A stretch of DNA of 41,019 nucleotides, from NCBI GenBank assembly GCA_003210015.1, contig QCNX01000005.1, positions 1 through 41,019 of the forward strand. Reading direction: 5' to 3'. The position numbers were made by a program, and so were the translations under genes. The stretch is from Pelagibacteraceae bacterium AG-426-P20 (GTDB lineage Bacteria > Pseudomonadota > Alphaproteobacteria > Pelagibacterales > Pelagibacteraceae). Shown here piece after piece: positions 7,588 to 15,365 of this stretch (the first letter of the stretch is position 1; each line of letters begins with the position of its first letter). Below the pieces are notes generated by a model. The model was not told the origin of the DNA, did no database searches, and saw only the letters and a program-made list of their open reading frames with translations.

Positions 7588-8589
7588 TTATAACCAGCTA
7601 GGAATAGGCAGATTTTTTTCCTTTAAAAAAGATTTATTAAACATCTTGGAGTTGTACTTGTCGGATTTGTCACAGAGTATAGTTACAATAGTTTTTCCAG
7701 GACCTAATTCTTTTCCAAGTCTTATAGCTCCAGCAATATTAATTCCACAGCTAGTTCCTAAACTTAACCCTTCATTTTGAATTAAATCGTAAAGGATAGG
7801 TAAGGCTTCTTGATCATCAATTGAATAAGCGCCATCAATTTTAGCATTTTCAAAATTTTTAGTAATTCTACTTGAGCCTATTCCTTCGGTGATTGAATTT
7901 CCTTCAGATTTTAATTCACCACTTTTTATATAATTATAAAGAGCGGAACCTTTTGGATCTGATAAATAAATCTTAACATTTTTATTTTTTTCTTTAAGGG
8001 CATTACTAACACCTGAAATAGTTCCTCCAGTTCCTGATGAACAAACAAATCCATCAACTTTACCTTCAGTTTGTTCCCAAATTTCTTTTCCAGTTCCTTC
8101 GTAATGTCCTTTAGCATTAGCAGTGTTATCAAATTGATTAGCCCAAATAACTCCATTATTATTTGTTGGTTTTAATTCTTCAGCTAGTCTTGCTGCAACT
8201 TTGACAAAATTATTATCATCTTTGTAGGGTTTAGCTGGAACTAGTTTAAGTTCAGCTCCTAGATTTCTTAATGTGTCTTTCTTTTCTTGAGTTTGATTGT
8301 CATTCATAACAATAATTGTCTTATAACCAAGAGAGTTTCCTAATAAGCCTAATCCAATACCAGTGTTACCAGCAGTCCCTTCAACAACGATACCACCTTT
8401 TGATATCAATTTTTTTTCTTGGGCATCTTTTATTAATGCTAATGCAGCCCTATCTTTTACAGAGCCACCTGGGTTTAAAAATTCAGCTTTTCCATAAATA
8501 TTACATCCAGTAAGCTCAGAAGCTGCCTTAAGTTTTATTAGAGGAGTGTTGCCGATTGACTCGATAAAGTTATTTTTTATATTCTTCAT
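7588..8589 (-). CDS. cysK: Cysteine synthase (O-acetylserine sulfhydrylase), TAGNT subgroup
   Basis: A 333-residue fold-type II PLP enzyme that makes cysteine from O-acetylserine and sulfide. The PLP lysine is Lys45 in NPGGSVKDRA, the phosphate loop is SSGTGGT, and the C-terminus ends with the family's TIVTILCD...LPIPSWL. The substrate-binding loop is EGTAGNTGIG rather than the usual TSGNT. I recall this variant from a long cysteine-synthase subgroup found in alphaproteobacteria and fungi. GTSCGIN also replaces GSSGIN. The ATG overlaps the cysE stop by one base pair junction (TAATG), so the two enzymes of cysteine synthesis are translated together. Cystathionine- or sulfocysteine-type activity cannot be excluded. 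Confidence 0.88.
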   Translation of the reverse strand: MKNIKNNFIESIGNTPLIKLKAASELTGCNIYGKAEFLNPGGSVKDRAALALIKDAQEKKLISKGGIVVEGTAGNTGIGLGLLGNSLGYKTIIVMNDNQTQEKKDTLRNLGAELKLVPAKPYKDDNNFVKVAARLAEELKPTNNNGVIWANQFDNTANAKGHYEGTGKEIWEQTEGKVDGFVCSSGTGGTISGVSNALKEKNKNVKIYLSDPKGSALYNYIKSGELKSEGNSITEGIGSSRITKNFENAKIDGAYSIDDQEALPILYDLIQNEGLSLGTSCGINIAGAIRLGKELGPGKTIVTILCDKSDKYNSKMFNKSFLKEKNLPIPSWL

Positions 8590-9158
8590 TATTCTTTTTC
8601 TTTATCGGTAACAGCGTATGGTTTAAATCCTTTAGTAGCATCCCCAACTTTTTGGGCTGGAATACCCGCCATCACAGATTTTTCAGGTACATTTTTTGTA
8701 ACCACTGAATTAGATCCAATTAAAGAATTTTTTCCTATTGTAATAGGCCCTAATATTTGTGCACCAGATCCAACAACAACATTATCTTCTAAAGTTGGAT
8801 GTCTTTTTATATTCCTTTGGTCATTTGAATTTATACTTGGAGCAATTCCTCCCAAAGTAACATTATGGTAGATCGTAACATTATTTCCTATTTCAGATGT
8901 CTCACCAATCACAACTCCCATGCCATGATCAATAAATAAGTTTTTTCCAATCTTTGCTTTTGGATGAATTTCTATTCCAGTTAAGAATCTTGAAAATTGA
9001 GAAATTATTCTTGCAATTAAATCAAATTTTGCAATCGCAAAAAAATTAGCAATTTTATAAAAAAAAATCGCTTTAACACCTGGATAGGTTAGTATTAAGC
9101 TTAACTTTGATTTTGCCGCAGGATCTCTGTCAATTATAGATTGTAAGTAATCACGCAT
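8589..9158 (-). CDS. cysE: Serine O-acetyltransferase
   Basis: A 189-residue hexapeptide-repeat acyltransferase that acetylates serine with acetyl-CoA, the committed step of cysteine synthesis. The catalytic region reads DHGMGVVIGETSEIG and TIYHNVTLGG, both diagnostic of CysE. The left-handed beta-helix repeats follow (VVVGSGAQILGPITIGKNS). It is the short form, lacking much of the long N-terminal helical domain of the E. coli enzyme. The C-terminal tail after SVMAGIPAQKVG is where CysK would dock, but it does not end in isoleucine (it ends KEKE), so cysteine-synthase complex formation is doubtful. It is first in the cysE-cysK pair. Confidence 0.9.
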   Translation of the reverse strand: MRDYLQSIIDRDPAAKSKLSLILTYPGVKAIFFYKIANFFAIAKFDLIARIISQFSRFLTGIEIHPKAKIGKNLFIDHGMGVVIGETSEIGNNVTIYHNVTLGGIAPSINSNDQRNIKRHPTLEDNVVVGSGAQILGPITIGKNSLIGSNSVVTKNVPEKSVMAGIPAQKVGDATKGFKPYAVTDKEKE

Positions 9159-9228
9159 AAATTTGTTGGCTTGATATAAAATAATGTGAGATATATAGTA
9201 GTTATATTAAGAATTTAAAGGAGATATT

Positions 9229-9640
9229 ATGTACAGAAACACTAATTGTTTTCATCTAGCAATACCTTGCGGAGATTTAGAAACAGCTAAAAAATTTTAT
9301 AGTGAGACATTAGGATGCAGATTAGATAATTCTGCTCAAGAATGGGCCGATGTTGATTTTTGGGGAAACGAATTAACACTTCATGCAAGTGAACATAAGT
9401 TAGATAACGAAAGACACGATGTTGATATGGGAAATGTTTCAGTTCCTCATTTTGGAGTTCATTTATCAAGAAAAGATTTTGATACATTAAAGAATAGACT
9501 TAAAAAAAAATGGTCATAAATATTATGATGAGCCATACTTAAGATTTAAAGGTACCAAATATGAACAAGAAACGTTTTTTATCAAAGATCCAAATGAAAA
9601 CGTATTAGAAATTAAGACCTTGACTGCCAATGCAGAATAA
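9229..9640 (+). pseudogene. VOC (glyoxalase/bleomycin-resistance) family gene, frameshifted in a 9-A run
   Basis: The ORF track stops at 9519 (96 aa). The run of nine A at 9502-9510 is followed, in the +1 frame, by sequence that completes the domain: NGHKYYDEPYLRFKG...FFIKDPNENVLEIK, ending at 9640. With eight A the product would be an intact protein of about 136 residues. The two beta-alpha-beta-beta-beta modules carry the expected metal ligands: His in CFHLAIP, Glu in the first half, His in HFGVHL and Glu in VLEIK. VOC proteins are metal-dependent lyases, isomerases or dioxygenases; the substrate is unknown. AAAGGAG lies upstream of the ATG. Sequencing error, a fresh mutation or slippage-rescued expression are all possible. 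Confidence 0.8.
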
Positions 9641-9711
9641 TTAGTGCTGTAAATTTTAAATCTGCATCAAAAATTCTTAAAAAAAATAATAGTATATCTA
9701 GCTATTTTTCT

Positions 9712-9740
9712 TTGACTCACCTTTGTTAATTTAGTTAAAT
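9712..9740 (+). promoter_or_regulatory. Candidate promoter of proX
   Basis: TTGACT (five of six bases of the -35 consensus) is separated by 17 bases from TTAAAT (four of six of -10). It lies about 28 bases before the proX ATG, which has a clear GAGGGG ribosome site. The 127-base gap upstream holds no other feature I can recognise. Confidence 0.45.
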
Positions 9741-9767
9741 TAATTTTAAACAAACAGAGGGGAAATA

Positions 9768-10730
9768 ATGAGAATAATTAAAAGTACACTAGTTGCTGGA
9801 TTAATTTCTATATTTGTGTCTTTTTCAAGTTTTGCAGAAAAAGTTAAAATAGGAGATCCAGGCTGGACGGGCGCAACAGCTATTGCAAATTTATTAGCTG
9901 CAGTTGTGACTGACAAAATGGGCGGAGAAGCAGAACTTGTTCCAGGTAACAATACTGCAATCTACGGCGCTATAGACAGAAGTAAAGGTGAAATAGAAGT
10001 TCATCCAGATATATGGTTGCCAAATCAACAAGCTTATACAAACGATTTAGTTCCAAAAGGAACTTTAAAACTAAGTAAAAAGCCTTACGAAGGAAACCAG
10101 GGTTACTGTGTTTCTCAACAGTTTGCAAAAAAAATGAACATTACTGCAATTGAAGACTTAGGCAGACCAGAAGTTGTTAAAGCAATGGATAGCGATGGCA
10201 ATGGTAAAGGTGAGTTTTGGATTGGAGCAGACGGTTGGGCATCAGCAAATGTTAACCAAGTTAAATTAAGAGACTATGGTTTGTATGATGCTGGTATTGA
10301 GCCAATAAGAGCAGCCGAAGCTGTTAAAAATGCAAGAGTTCTTGACTCAATTAAAAAAGGGGAAGGATATGCATTCTATTGTTACAAGCCTCATGCAATT
10401 TGGGGAATGGCAGACGTAGTTATGTTGGAAGAGCCAAAATTTGATCCAGCTAAATACAAAATGGTTCAACCAAAAGAAGATGCAGACTGGTATAACAAAT
10501 CTTATGTAGCTTCAAAAGATGCACTTAAACAAATTCAAATTGGTTGGGGTACATCTTTGGAAAAAAAATCACCTGCAATTGTAGAATTCTTTAAGAATTT
10601 TCAATTAACAGCTGATGATGTTTCATCGATGGCTTATGCGATTTCAGTTGAGAAAAAAGATCCAGCTGATGTAGCAAGATCTTGGATGAAAGCAAATAAA
10701 TCAACAGTTGATGGTTGGTTAGGACTTTAG
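9768..10730 (+). CDS. proX: Glycine betaine/proline-type ABC transporter substrate-binding protein
   Basis: A 320-residue periplasmic binding protein of the OpuAC/ProX family. Residues 1-23 are a Sec signal ending in SSFAEK. The mature domain starts KVKIGDPGWTGATA, and aromatic residues that could build a cation-pi cage for quaternary amines are prominent (DPGWTG, DIWLPNQ, DGWASAN, HAIWGM). The ligand is therefore probably glycine betaine, choline, proline betaine or DMSP. It is the first gene of proX-proV-proW. A strong hairpin separates it from proV, which would let the binding protein be made in excess. A clear GAGGGG site supports the start. Confidence 0.92.
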   Translation: MRIIKSTLVAGLISIFVSFSSFAEKVKIGDPGWTGATAIANLLAAVVTDKMGGEAELVPGNNTAIYGAIDRSKGEIEVHPDIWLPNQQAYTNDLVPKGTLKLSKKPYEGNQGYCVSQQFAKKMNITAIEDLGRPEVVKAMDSDGNGKGEFWIGADGWASANVNQVKLRDYGLYDAGIEPIRAAEAVKNARVLDSIKKGEGYAFYCYKPHAIWGMADVVMLEEPKFDPAKYKMVQPKEDADWYNKSYVASKDALKQIQIGWGTSLEKKSPAIVEFFKNFQLTADDVSSMAYAISVEKKDPADVARSWMKANKSTVDGWLGL

Positions 10731-10746
10731 ACTAAATCAAATTATT

Positions 10747-10782
10747 TATACTCGGCAATTAAAGTTGCCGAGTATATTTTTT
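10747..10782 (+). terminator. Terminator/attenuator hairpin between proX and proV
   Basis: A perfect 12-bp stem, TATACTCGGCAA / TTGCCGAGTATA, with loop TTAAAG is followed directly by six T. It has the form of an intrinsic terminator, yet lies inside the proXVW operon. It probably reduces transcription into proV-proW or protects the proX message from 3' decay. Confidence 0.85.
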
Positions 10783-10801
10783 CTTACAAAAGAATTTAAA
10801 A

Positions 10802-11863
10802 ATGGATTCATCTAGTTCAGCAATTAAGATTGAAAATGTTTGGAAGGTATTTGGCAATACCTCTAAAATAGCTTTAGATGCAATTCAAATTAATAAGATC
10901 TCAAAAACAGAAGCTTTAGAAAAATATAATTCTGTAATAGGGGTTTCAGATGTTTCTTTTGACGTAAAACAAGGTGAAATATTTTGTGTGATGGGTCTTT
11001 CAGGAAGTGGAAAGTCAACTTTAGTAAGACATATTAATAGACTTTTAGAACCAACTTCAGGAAAGATCCTTATCAATAATCAAGATGTAATGACTCTTGA
11101 TAGAGAGAATTTACAAGAATTAAGAAATAAAAAAATTGGGATGGTATTTCAAAACTTTGCTCTAATGCCACATAGATCTGTAGTAGATAATATTGCTATG
11201 CCGCTTGAAATCAGAGGAATAAGTAAAAATGATAGATTAGATGCCGCAAATAAAATTTTGGATATTGTTGAGCTACAAGGGTGGGGCAACAAGTTTGCAC
11301 ATGAACTTTCAGGCGGTATGCAACAAAGAGTTGGTCTGGCAAGAGCTTTAGCTGCTGACCCAGAATTTTTATTAATGGATGAACCTTTTAGTGCATTAGA
11401 TCCACTAATTAGAAGACAACTTCAATCGGAGTTTATCAAACTTTCAAAACAAATGAAAAAGACAACTGTTTTTATTACCCACGATTTAGATGAAGCTGTG
11501 AGAGTTGGGCATAGAATTGCAATTATGAGGGATGGTAAAGTAATTCAAGTTGGAACTCCTGAAGAAATTGTAGTAAGTCCTGCAGATGAGTATGTAGCAG
11601 ATTTTGTTAAAGGAATTTCTAGATTAAAAGTTGTTCAAGCTAAATCAATAATGCAAACAGTAGAGTCTTATGAGAAAAAAAATGGAAAGTTATGGGATGA
11701 CCCCGAAAGTGTTCATGAAACTGACTTATTAAGTAAACTCATTGAAAAATCAAAATCAAAAGATAAACCGTTAATTGTCAATAATTCTAAAAATCAAGTT
11801 ATTGGAGTGATTACTCAAGCAGATCTTCTTAAAGCAGTTATTGAAGGGAGTGATGGTGAATAA
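10802..11863 (+). CDS. proV: Glycine betaine/proline ABC transporter ATP-binding protein
   Basis: A 353-residue ATPase of the QAT family. Walker A is GLSGSGKS (about residues 62-69), the Q-loop is VFQNFALMPHR, the signature is LSGGMQQR, Walker B is LLMDEPFSALDP, and the switch His is in VFITHDLDEA. Before Walker A is the ProV-specific helical insertion 'SKTEALEKYN'. After about residue 270 comes a C-terminal region that looks like a CBS pair (VNNSKNQVIGVITQADLL), the module that senses ionic strength in OpuA; it looks shortened. The stop lies inside the start region of proW, so the two are translationally coupled. Confidence 0.92.
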   Translation: MDSSSSAIKIENVWKVFGNTSKIALDAIQINKISKTEALEKYNSVIGVSDVSFDVKQGEIFCVMGLSGSGKSTLVRHINRLLEPTSGKILINNQDVMTLDRENLQELRNKKIGMVFQNFALMPHRSVVDNIAMPLEIRGISKNDRLDAANKILDIVELQGWGNKFAHELSGGMQQRVGLARALAADPEFLLMDEPFSALDPLIRRQLQSEFIKLSKQMKKTTVFITHDLDEAVRVGHRIAIMRDGKVIQVGTPEEIVVSPADEYVADFVKGISRLKVVQAKSIMQTVESYEKKNGKLWDDPESVHETDLLSKLIEKSKSKDKPLIVNNSKNQVIGVITQADLLKAVIEGSDGE

Positions 11864-13358
11864 TCATAAAAATAATCCATCAAGATCAGAATTAATCACA
11901 GATTTTGTCAAAACAAACTCTGATTATTATATTAACCAGTTTCAAAAAATAGGTAGCAAACCTTCGTTTTCTTTTTCATTTAATCTAAATGCTGCAATTT
12001 TTGGCCCCATATGGTTTGGATTAAGAAATATTTGGAACTGGGCATTAACATTCTTAATTATTGAAACATTTGCAGTTGTTCAAATCATAAGAGGTTTATT
12101 TGGCAATATTACAGCAGAAGCGATTCAAAAAATTGAACAAGTTCAATCAACTATAGCATTTAGAAATAAACAATTAGAGGCAGCTATAACAAATAACCCA
12201 GATAAAGTGGATGTTTATAAAAGAAATATCAAATCTTTAGAAGATGCGATGCAAGGTTATATCAACGAAGTAGATAGAATCGAAGCTTCAGCTATTTGGA
12301 TTACTATTTTTGGAATTGTATTATTAATTTCCATAAAAATAATTCAAGGAGTTCTTGCAAATTCTAAACTAGAGAAAAGATATTCAGAATGGTTATCTGA
12401 TAAAACAATTAGTCCTGGTATGCAGACTAAAAATTTTATTTTAAGCACTATTTTCACTTCAGTTATTATGTTTTTTTCTGTGGTCCATTATAGTTTTCCG
12501 GGATTTATTACGATTATGAATGAATTTCCAACACATCCTGAAATCAGATTAACTTCAATAAGTTGGGTTGAAACAGTATTTAACTACGCTGTTATTAAAG
12601 GTGATGCACTATTTACAGCAATTACAATTGGTATTCGTTCTGTTTTAGATTTTCTAGAATTACTATTTGTTAAAACCCCTTGGATAGTTATTATAACCAC
12701 TATAGTAATTCTAACTGGCTTATCCGCAGGGCCTCGAGCTGCAATTTATTCTGCTGGATTTTTATGTTATATGGGTTTTTTGGGATTCTGGGTAAAAGCA
12801 ATGACCACTTTAGCTTTACTTGGCACAGCAGCAATTTTAAGTATTGCAATTGGAATACCTCTTGGAATTTTTTGTGCTAGACGTCAAAGATTTTATTCAA
12901 TGATAAGACCAATAATGGATTTTATGCAGACAATGCCAGCCTTTGTATTTATGATTCCTGTAATTGCATTTTTTGGAACTGGAAAAGTTGCTGCAGTAAT
13001 AATTACAATGATTTTTGGCGGAACTCCTGTAGTAAGATTAACAGTGCTTGGATTGAGGGGAGTGCCCGAGACAATAAGAGAAGCTGCCATTGCATATGGA
13101 GCTAGCAAATGGTATTTGCTTAGAAAAGTAGATCTACCATTAGCCACTCCCTCTATATTAGCTGGTGTAAACCAAACAGTTATGTTGAGTTTAGCTATGG
13201 TTGTAGTTGCATCATTAATTGGAGCAAAAGGTTTAGGCCAAGATGTTTTGGAAGCTTTACAATATGCCAATGTAGGTCAAGGTATTCTTGCTGGAGTAGC
13301 TATTTTATTCGTAGCATTAATTTTAGATAGGGTTGTTCAAGGTAAAAAAAGAGTTTAA
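11853..13358 (+). CDS. proW: Glycine betaine/proline ABC transporter permease with long N-terminal membrane domain
   Basis: The C-terminal 250 or so residues are a standard permease: PRAAIYSAGFLCYMGFLG, then the ATPase-contacting EAA loop (EAAIAYGASKWYLLRKVDLPLA) and GAKGLGQDVLEALQ. Before this are about 210 extra residues: FNLNAAIFGPIWFGLRNIWNWAL, which resembles the DUF2628-type 'FNWAAFFFGPLWF' segment, a helical stretch with coiled-coil character, and two or three more membrane helices. The usual ProW is near 350 residues; this is 501. The track's TTG start at 11841 is less likely than ATG 11853, which is preceded by GAAGGGAG and overlaps proV by 11 bases; GTG 11856 is a further option. 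Confidence 0.88.
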   Translation: MVNNHKNNPSRSELITDFVKTNSDYYINQFQKIGSKPSFSFSFNLNAAIFGPIWFGLRNIWNWALTFLIIETFAVVQIIRGLFGNITAEAIQKIEQVQSTIAFRNKQLEAAITNNPDKVDVYKRNIKSLEDAMQGYINEVDRIEASAIWITIFGIVLLISIKIIQGVLANSKLEKRYSEWLSDKTISPGMQTKNFILSTIFTSVIMFFSVVHYSFPGFITIMNEFPTHPEIRLTSISWVETVFNYAVIKGDALFTAITIGIRSVLDFLELLFVKTPWIVIITTIVILTGLSAGPRAAIYSAGFLCYMGFLGFWVKAMTTLALLGTAAILSIAIGIPLGIFCARRQRFYSMIRPIMDFMQTMPAFVFMIPVIAFFGTGKVAAVIITMIFGGTPVVRLTVLGLRGVPETIREAAIAYGASKWYLLRKVDLPLATPSILAGVNQTVMLSLAMVVVASLIGAKGLGQDVLEALQYANVGQGILAGVAILFVALILDRVVQGKKRV

Positions 13359-13367
13359 TAAACTCTA

Positions 13368-13982
13368 ATGGAATTTCTTTTATTGGGTTTTTTTACAGGA
13401 TTAAGTTTGATCTTGGCAGTCGGATCTCAAAACATTTTTGTAATTGAGCAGGGTCTTAAAAAACAATATGTATTTTTAGTTTGTATCATTTGCTCTTTAT
13501 CAGACTTATTATTGATATTTCTTGGTATCCTTTTATTTCATTTTTTTCATCAGTACTTTAATTTACTCGTAGAATTAACCTTAAATATATTATTAATAAT
13601 TTTTTTAATTTATTTTGTCTTTTCAAAAATTAAATCCATAAAAGGAAATATAAGTTTTAATAGTGAAGTAAAAGATTCGTCCAAAATAGAAATATTACTT
13701 AAGACACTTGGTTTTACATATCTAAATGCACACGTATATTCTGATACTGTTTTCTTTTTAGGTAATTTTTCAAAAAACTTTTTATTAGACGAAAAGATAT
13801 ATTTTGGATTTGGTGCTTCTATAGCGTCTTTTATTTTCTTTTTTTTATTAGGTTATTTGTCTACTTATTTTTCAAAATATGCTCAAAATGATAGAGTGTG
13901 GAAATTCATAAATATTTTTATAATTGTTTTCATGTCATTTCTCACAATTTATATAATTAAAGAAACAGCTTATTTAATTTGA
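13368..13982 (+). CDS. LysE/ArgO-family amino acid exporter
   Basis: A 204-residue inner-membrane protein with about six helices. It begins with LLGFFTGLSLILAVGSQNIFVIEQGLKKQY, the diagnostic N-terminal block of LysE/ArgO ('GP/SQN.F...qGl'), and has FTYLNAHVYSDTVFFLG in the second half, matching the family's 'lNPhvylDt' block with A for P. These proteins export basic amino acids such as lysine or arginine. It starts 10 bases after proW and may be cotranscribed. Its stop overlaps the end of the convergent HpsN-like gene by 9 bases. Substrate is inferred only from family. Confidence 0.85.
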   Translation: MEFLLLGFFTGLSLILAVGSQNIFVIEQGLKKQYVFLVCIICSLSDLLLIFLGILLFHFFHQYFNLLVELTLNILLIIFLIYFVFSKIKSIKGNISFNSEVKDSSKIEILLKTLGFTYLNAHVYSDTVFFLGNFSKNFLLDEKIYFGFGASIASFIFFFLLGYLSTYFSKYAQNDRVWKFINIFIIVFMSFLTIYIIKETAYLI

Positions 13983-15260
13983 AAAACCATATTTTCTTAG
14001 CCTGACATCACCTGTCCTCGCATGAGCTTCCATACCTTCATATCTTGATATTCTTGCACAAGCAGCACCAACTGATTTAGTAGACTCTTTAGTCATTCTC
14101 TGAAAACTAAGTGTTTTAATAAATTTTCCAACAAATAATCCACCTGTGTATCTTCCCGCACCTTTTGTGGGCAATATATGGTTTGTTCCAGAGCATTTAT
14201 CTCCATATGCTACAGTTGTTTCTTCACCAATAAATAATGAACCATAGTTTTTTAGTCTTTTATGAAACCATTCAAGGTTTTCTGTTTGAACCTCTAAATG
14301 CTCTGGTGCATATTCATCACTAACAGTTGCCATTTCTTCATCTGTATCACAAAGAATAACTTCACCATAATCTCTCCATGCTGCCTCAGCACTTGTTCTA
14401 GGAACTTCAGGTAATTCAGCAATTAGCTCTGGAACTCTTTTCATTACCTCTTCTGCAAGTCTTTTACTTGTTGTGTATAACCAAGCAGGAGAGTTGTAAC
14501 CATGTTCCGCTTGACCAACTAAGTCAACAGCAACCATTTCAGCATCAGCTTTATCATCTGCAATTACAGCAATTTCAGTTGGACCTGCAAATAGATCAAT
14601 ACCAACTTTTCCAAATAAAATTCTTTTTGCTTCAGCTACAAATTGATTTCCTGGTCCAACCAAAATATCTGCAGGAGGATTTTTAAATAAACCATTTGTC
14701 ATAGCAGCTATTCCCGGAACCCCACCTAGATTTAATATTACATCAGCACCACATAAGTCAGCAGTATAAACAATTGCTGGATGAGCTCCAATACCTTCTT
14801 TTGGAGGACTACAAGCAATAATATTTTTTACACCAGCTACTTTTGCAGTAGTTACACTCATGACAGCCGAAGCTATATGGGCATATCTTCCACCTGGAAT
14901 ATAACATCCCGCAGTATTAACGGGTATTAATTTTTGACCTGCAAATAATCCTGGCGAAAGTTCTACTTCAAAATCTTGACCATAATTTTTTAGTTGTGCT
15001 TCTGCAAATTTTCTCACTCTTTCATGAGAAAATTGAATATCGTCTTTTGTTTTTTGATCTAATTCTTTTTTAATTTTTTCAATTCTTTCTTTTGAAACAA
15101 CTATTTCACCATCATATTTATCAAATTTTTTAGTTAAATTAATACAAGCCTCTTCTTTAGAAGTTTCTATTTCTTTAAGAAGGTTTTTTACTATTTCTGT
15201 AGTTTTAGAGTCATCTGTAGATGAAGTCTTAGGTGATTTTTTTAGATACTGTATAGCCAT
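13974..15260 (-). CDS. hpsN: HpsN-type dehydrogenase (sulfopropanediol 3-dehydrogenase; histidinol dehydrogenase paralogue)
   Basis: A 428-residue, Zn- and NAD-dependent enzyme of the histidinol dehydrogenase superfamily. The zinc ligands and catalytic pair are retained: VGQAEHG, YAPEHL, GDKCSGTNH and the final EAHARTGD. The region around the NAD loop, AGCYIPGGRYAHIASAVM, and the WRDYGEVILCD and SYGD/AYGDKC blocks resemble HpsN proteins of marine alphaproteobacteria rather than true HisD (which has 'YVPGG...YPSSVLM'). HpsN oxidises (R)-2,3-dihydroxypropane-1-sulfonate to sulfolactate. Being near Pta and a TauABC-type importer supports this. No histidine genes adjoin it. A palindrome shared with the tau operon lies 89 bases upstream. 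Assignment from recalled motifs, not a search. Confidence 0.75.
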   Translation of the reverse strand: MAIQYLKKSPKTSSTDDSKTTEIVKNLLKEIETSKEEACINLTKKFDKYDGEIVVSKERIEKIKKELDQKTKDDIQFSHERVRKFAEAQLKNYGQDFEVELSPGLFAGQKLIPVNTAGCYIPGGRYAHIASAVMSVTTAKVAGVKNIIACSPPKEGIGAHPAIVYTADLCGADVILNLGGVPGIAAMTNGLFKNPPADILVGPGNQFVAEAKRILFGKVGIDLFAGPTEIAVIADDKADAEMVAVDLVGQAEHGYNSPAWLYTTSKRLAEEVMKRVPELIAELPEVPRTSAEAAWRDYGEVILCDTDEEMATVSDEYAPEHLEVQTENLEWFHKRLKNYGSLFIGEETTVAYGDKCSGTNHILPTKGAGRYTGGLFVGKFIKTLSFQRMTKESTKSVGAACARISRYEGMEAHARTGDVRLRKYGFSN

Positions 15261-15348
15261 TGATTGTTTCCTTTTGATTTGTAGAGAAGTATTTAAAGTA
15301 TATGCTCTTTTTTTTCAATCAAGAATTTAAAAAAATGCTTAGTTATCA

Positions 15349-15365
15349 TTTAGAATCAATCTAAA
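15349..15365. promoter_or_regulatory. Palindrome TTTAGA-N5-TCTAAA, copy 2
   Basis: Perfect six-base arms with spacer atcaa, overlapping the last codons and TGA stop of pta and lying about 89 bases upstream of the HpsN-like start. On the minus strand the flank TCTAAATGATAA matches the other two copies. A weak promoter-like pair (TTCTTG, 17 bases, TATACT) lies between it and the HpsN-like gene. Confidence 0.45.

Noticed and set aside
8316-8513. Plus-strand ORF within cysK (65 aa)
   Set aside because: Shadow of the strongly conserved cysK frame, with low-complexity Q/L-rich translation and no ribosome site. The same applies to the other ORFs nested in clear genes, such as 14468-14686, 21018-21698 and 12893-13270.
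9229-9519. A complete 96-residue VOC protein
   Set aside because: It ends right after the A run and lacks the final strands and last metal ligand, which are present in the +1 frame downstream.
3904-15260. HisN-like and HisD-like genes in one window as a histidine operon
   Set aside because: They are 9 kb apart, on opposite strands, with no other his genes between. The HisD-like protein has HpsN-type motifs around its NAD loop.
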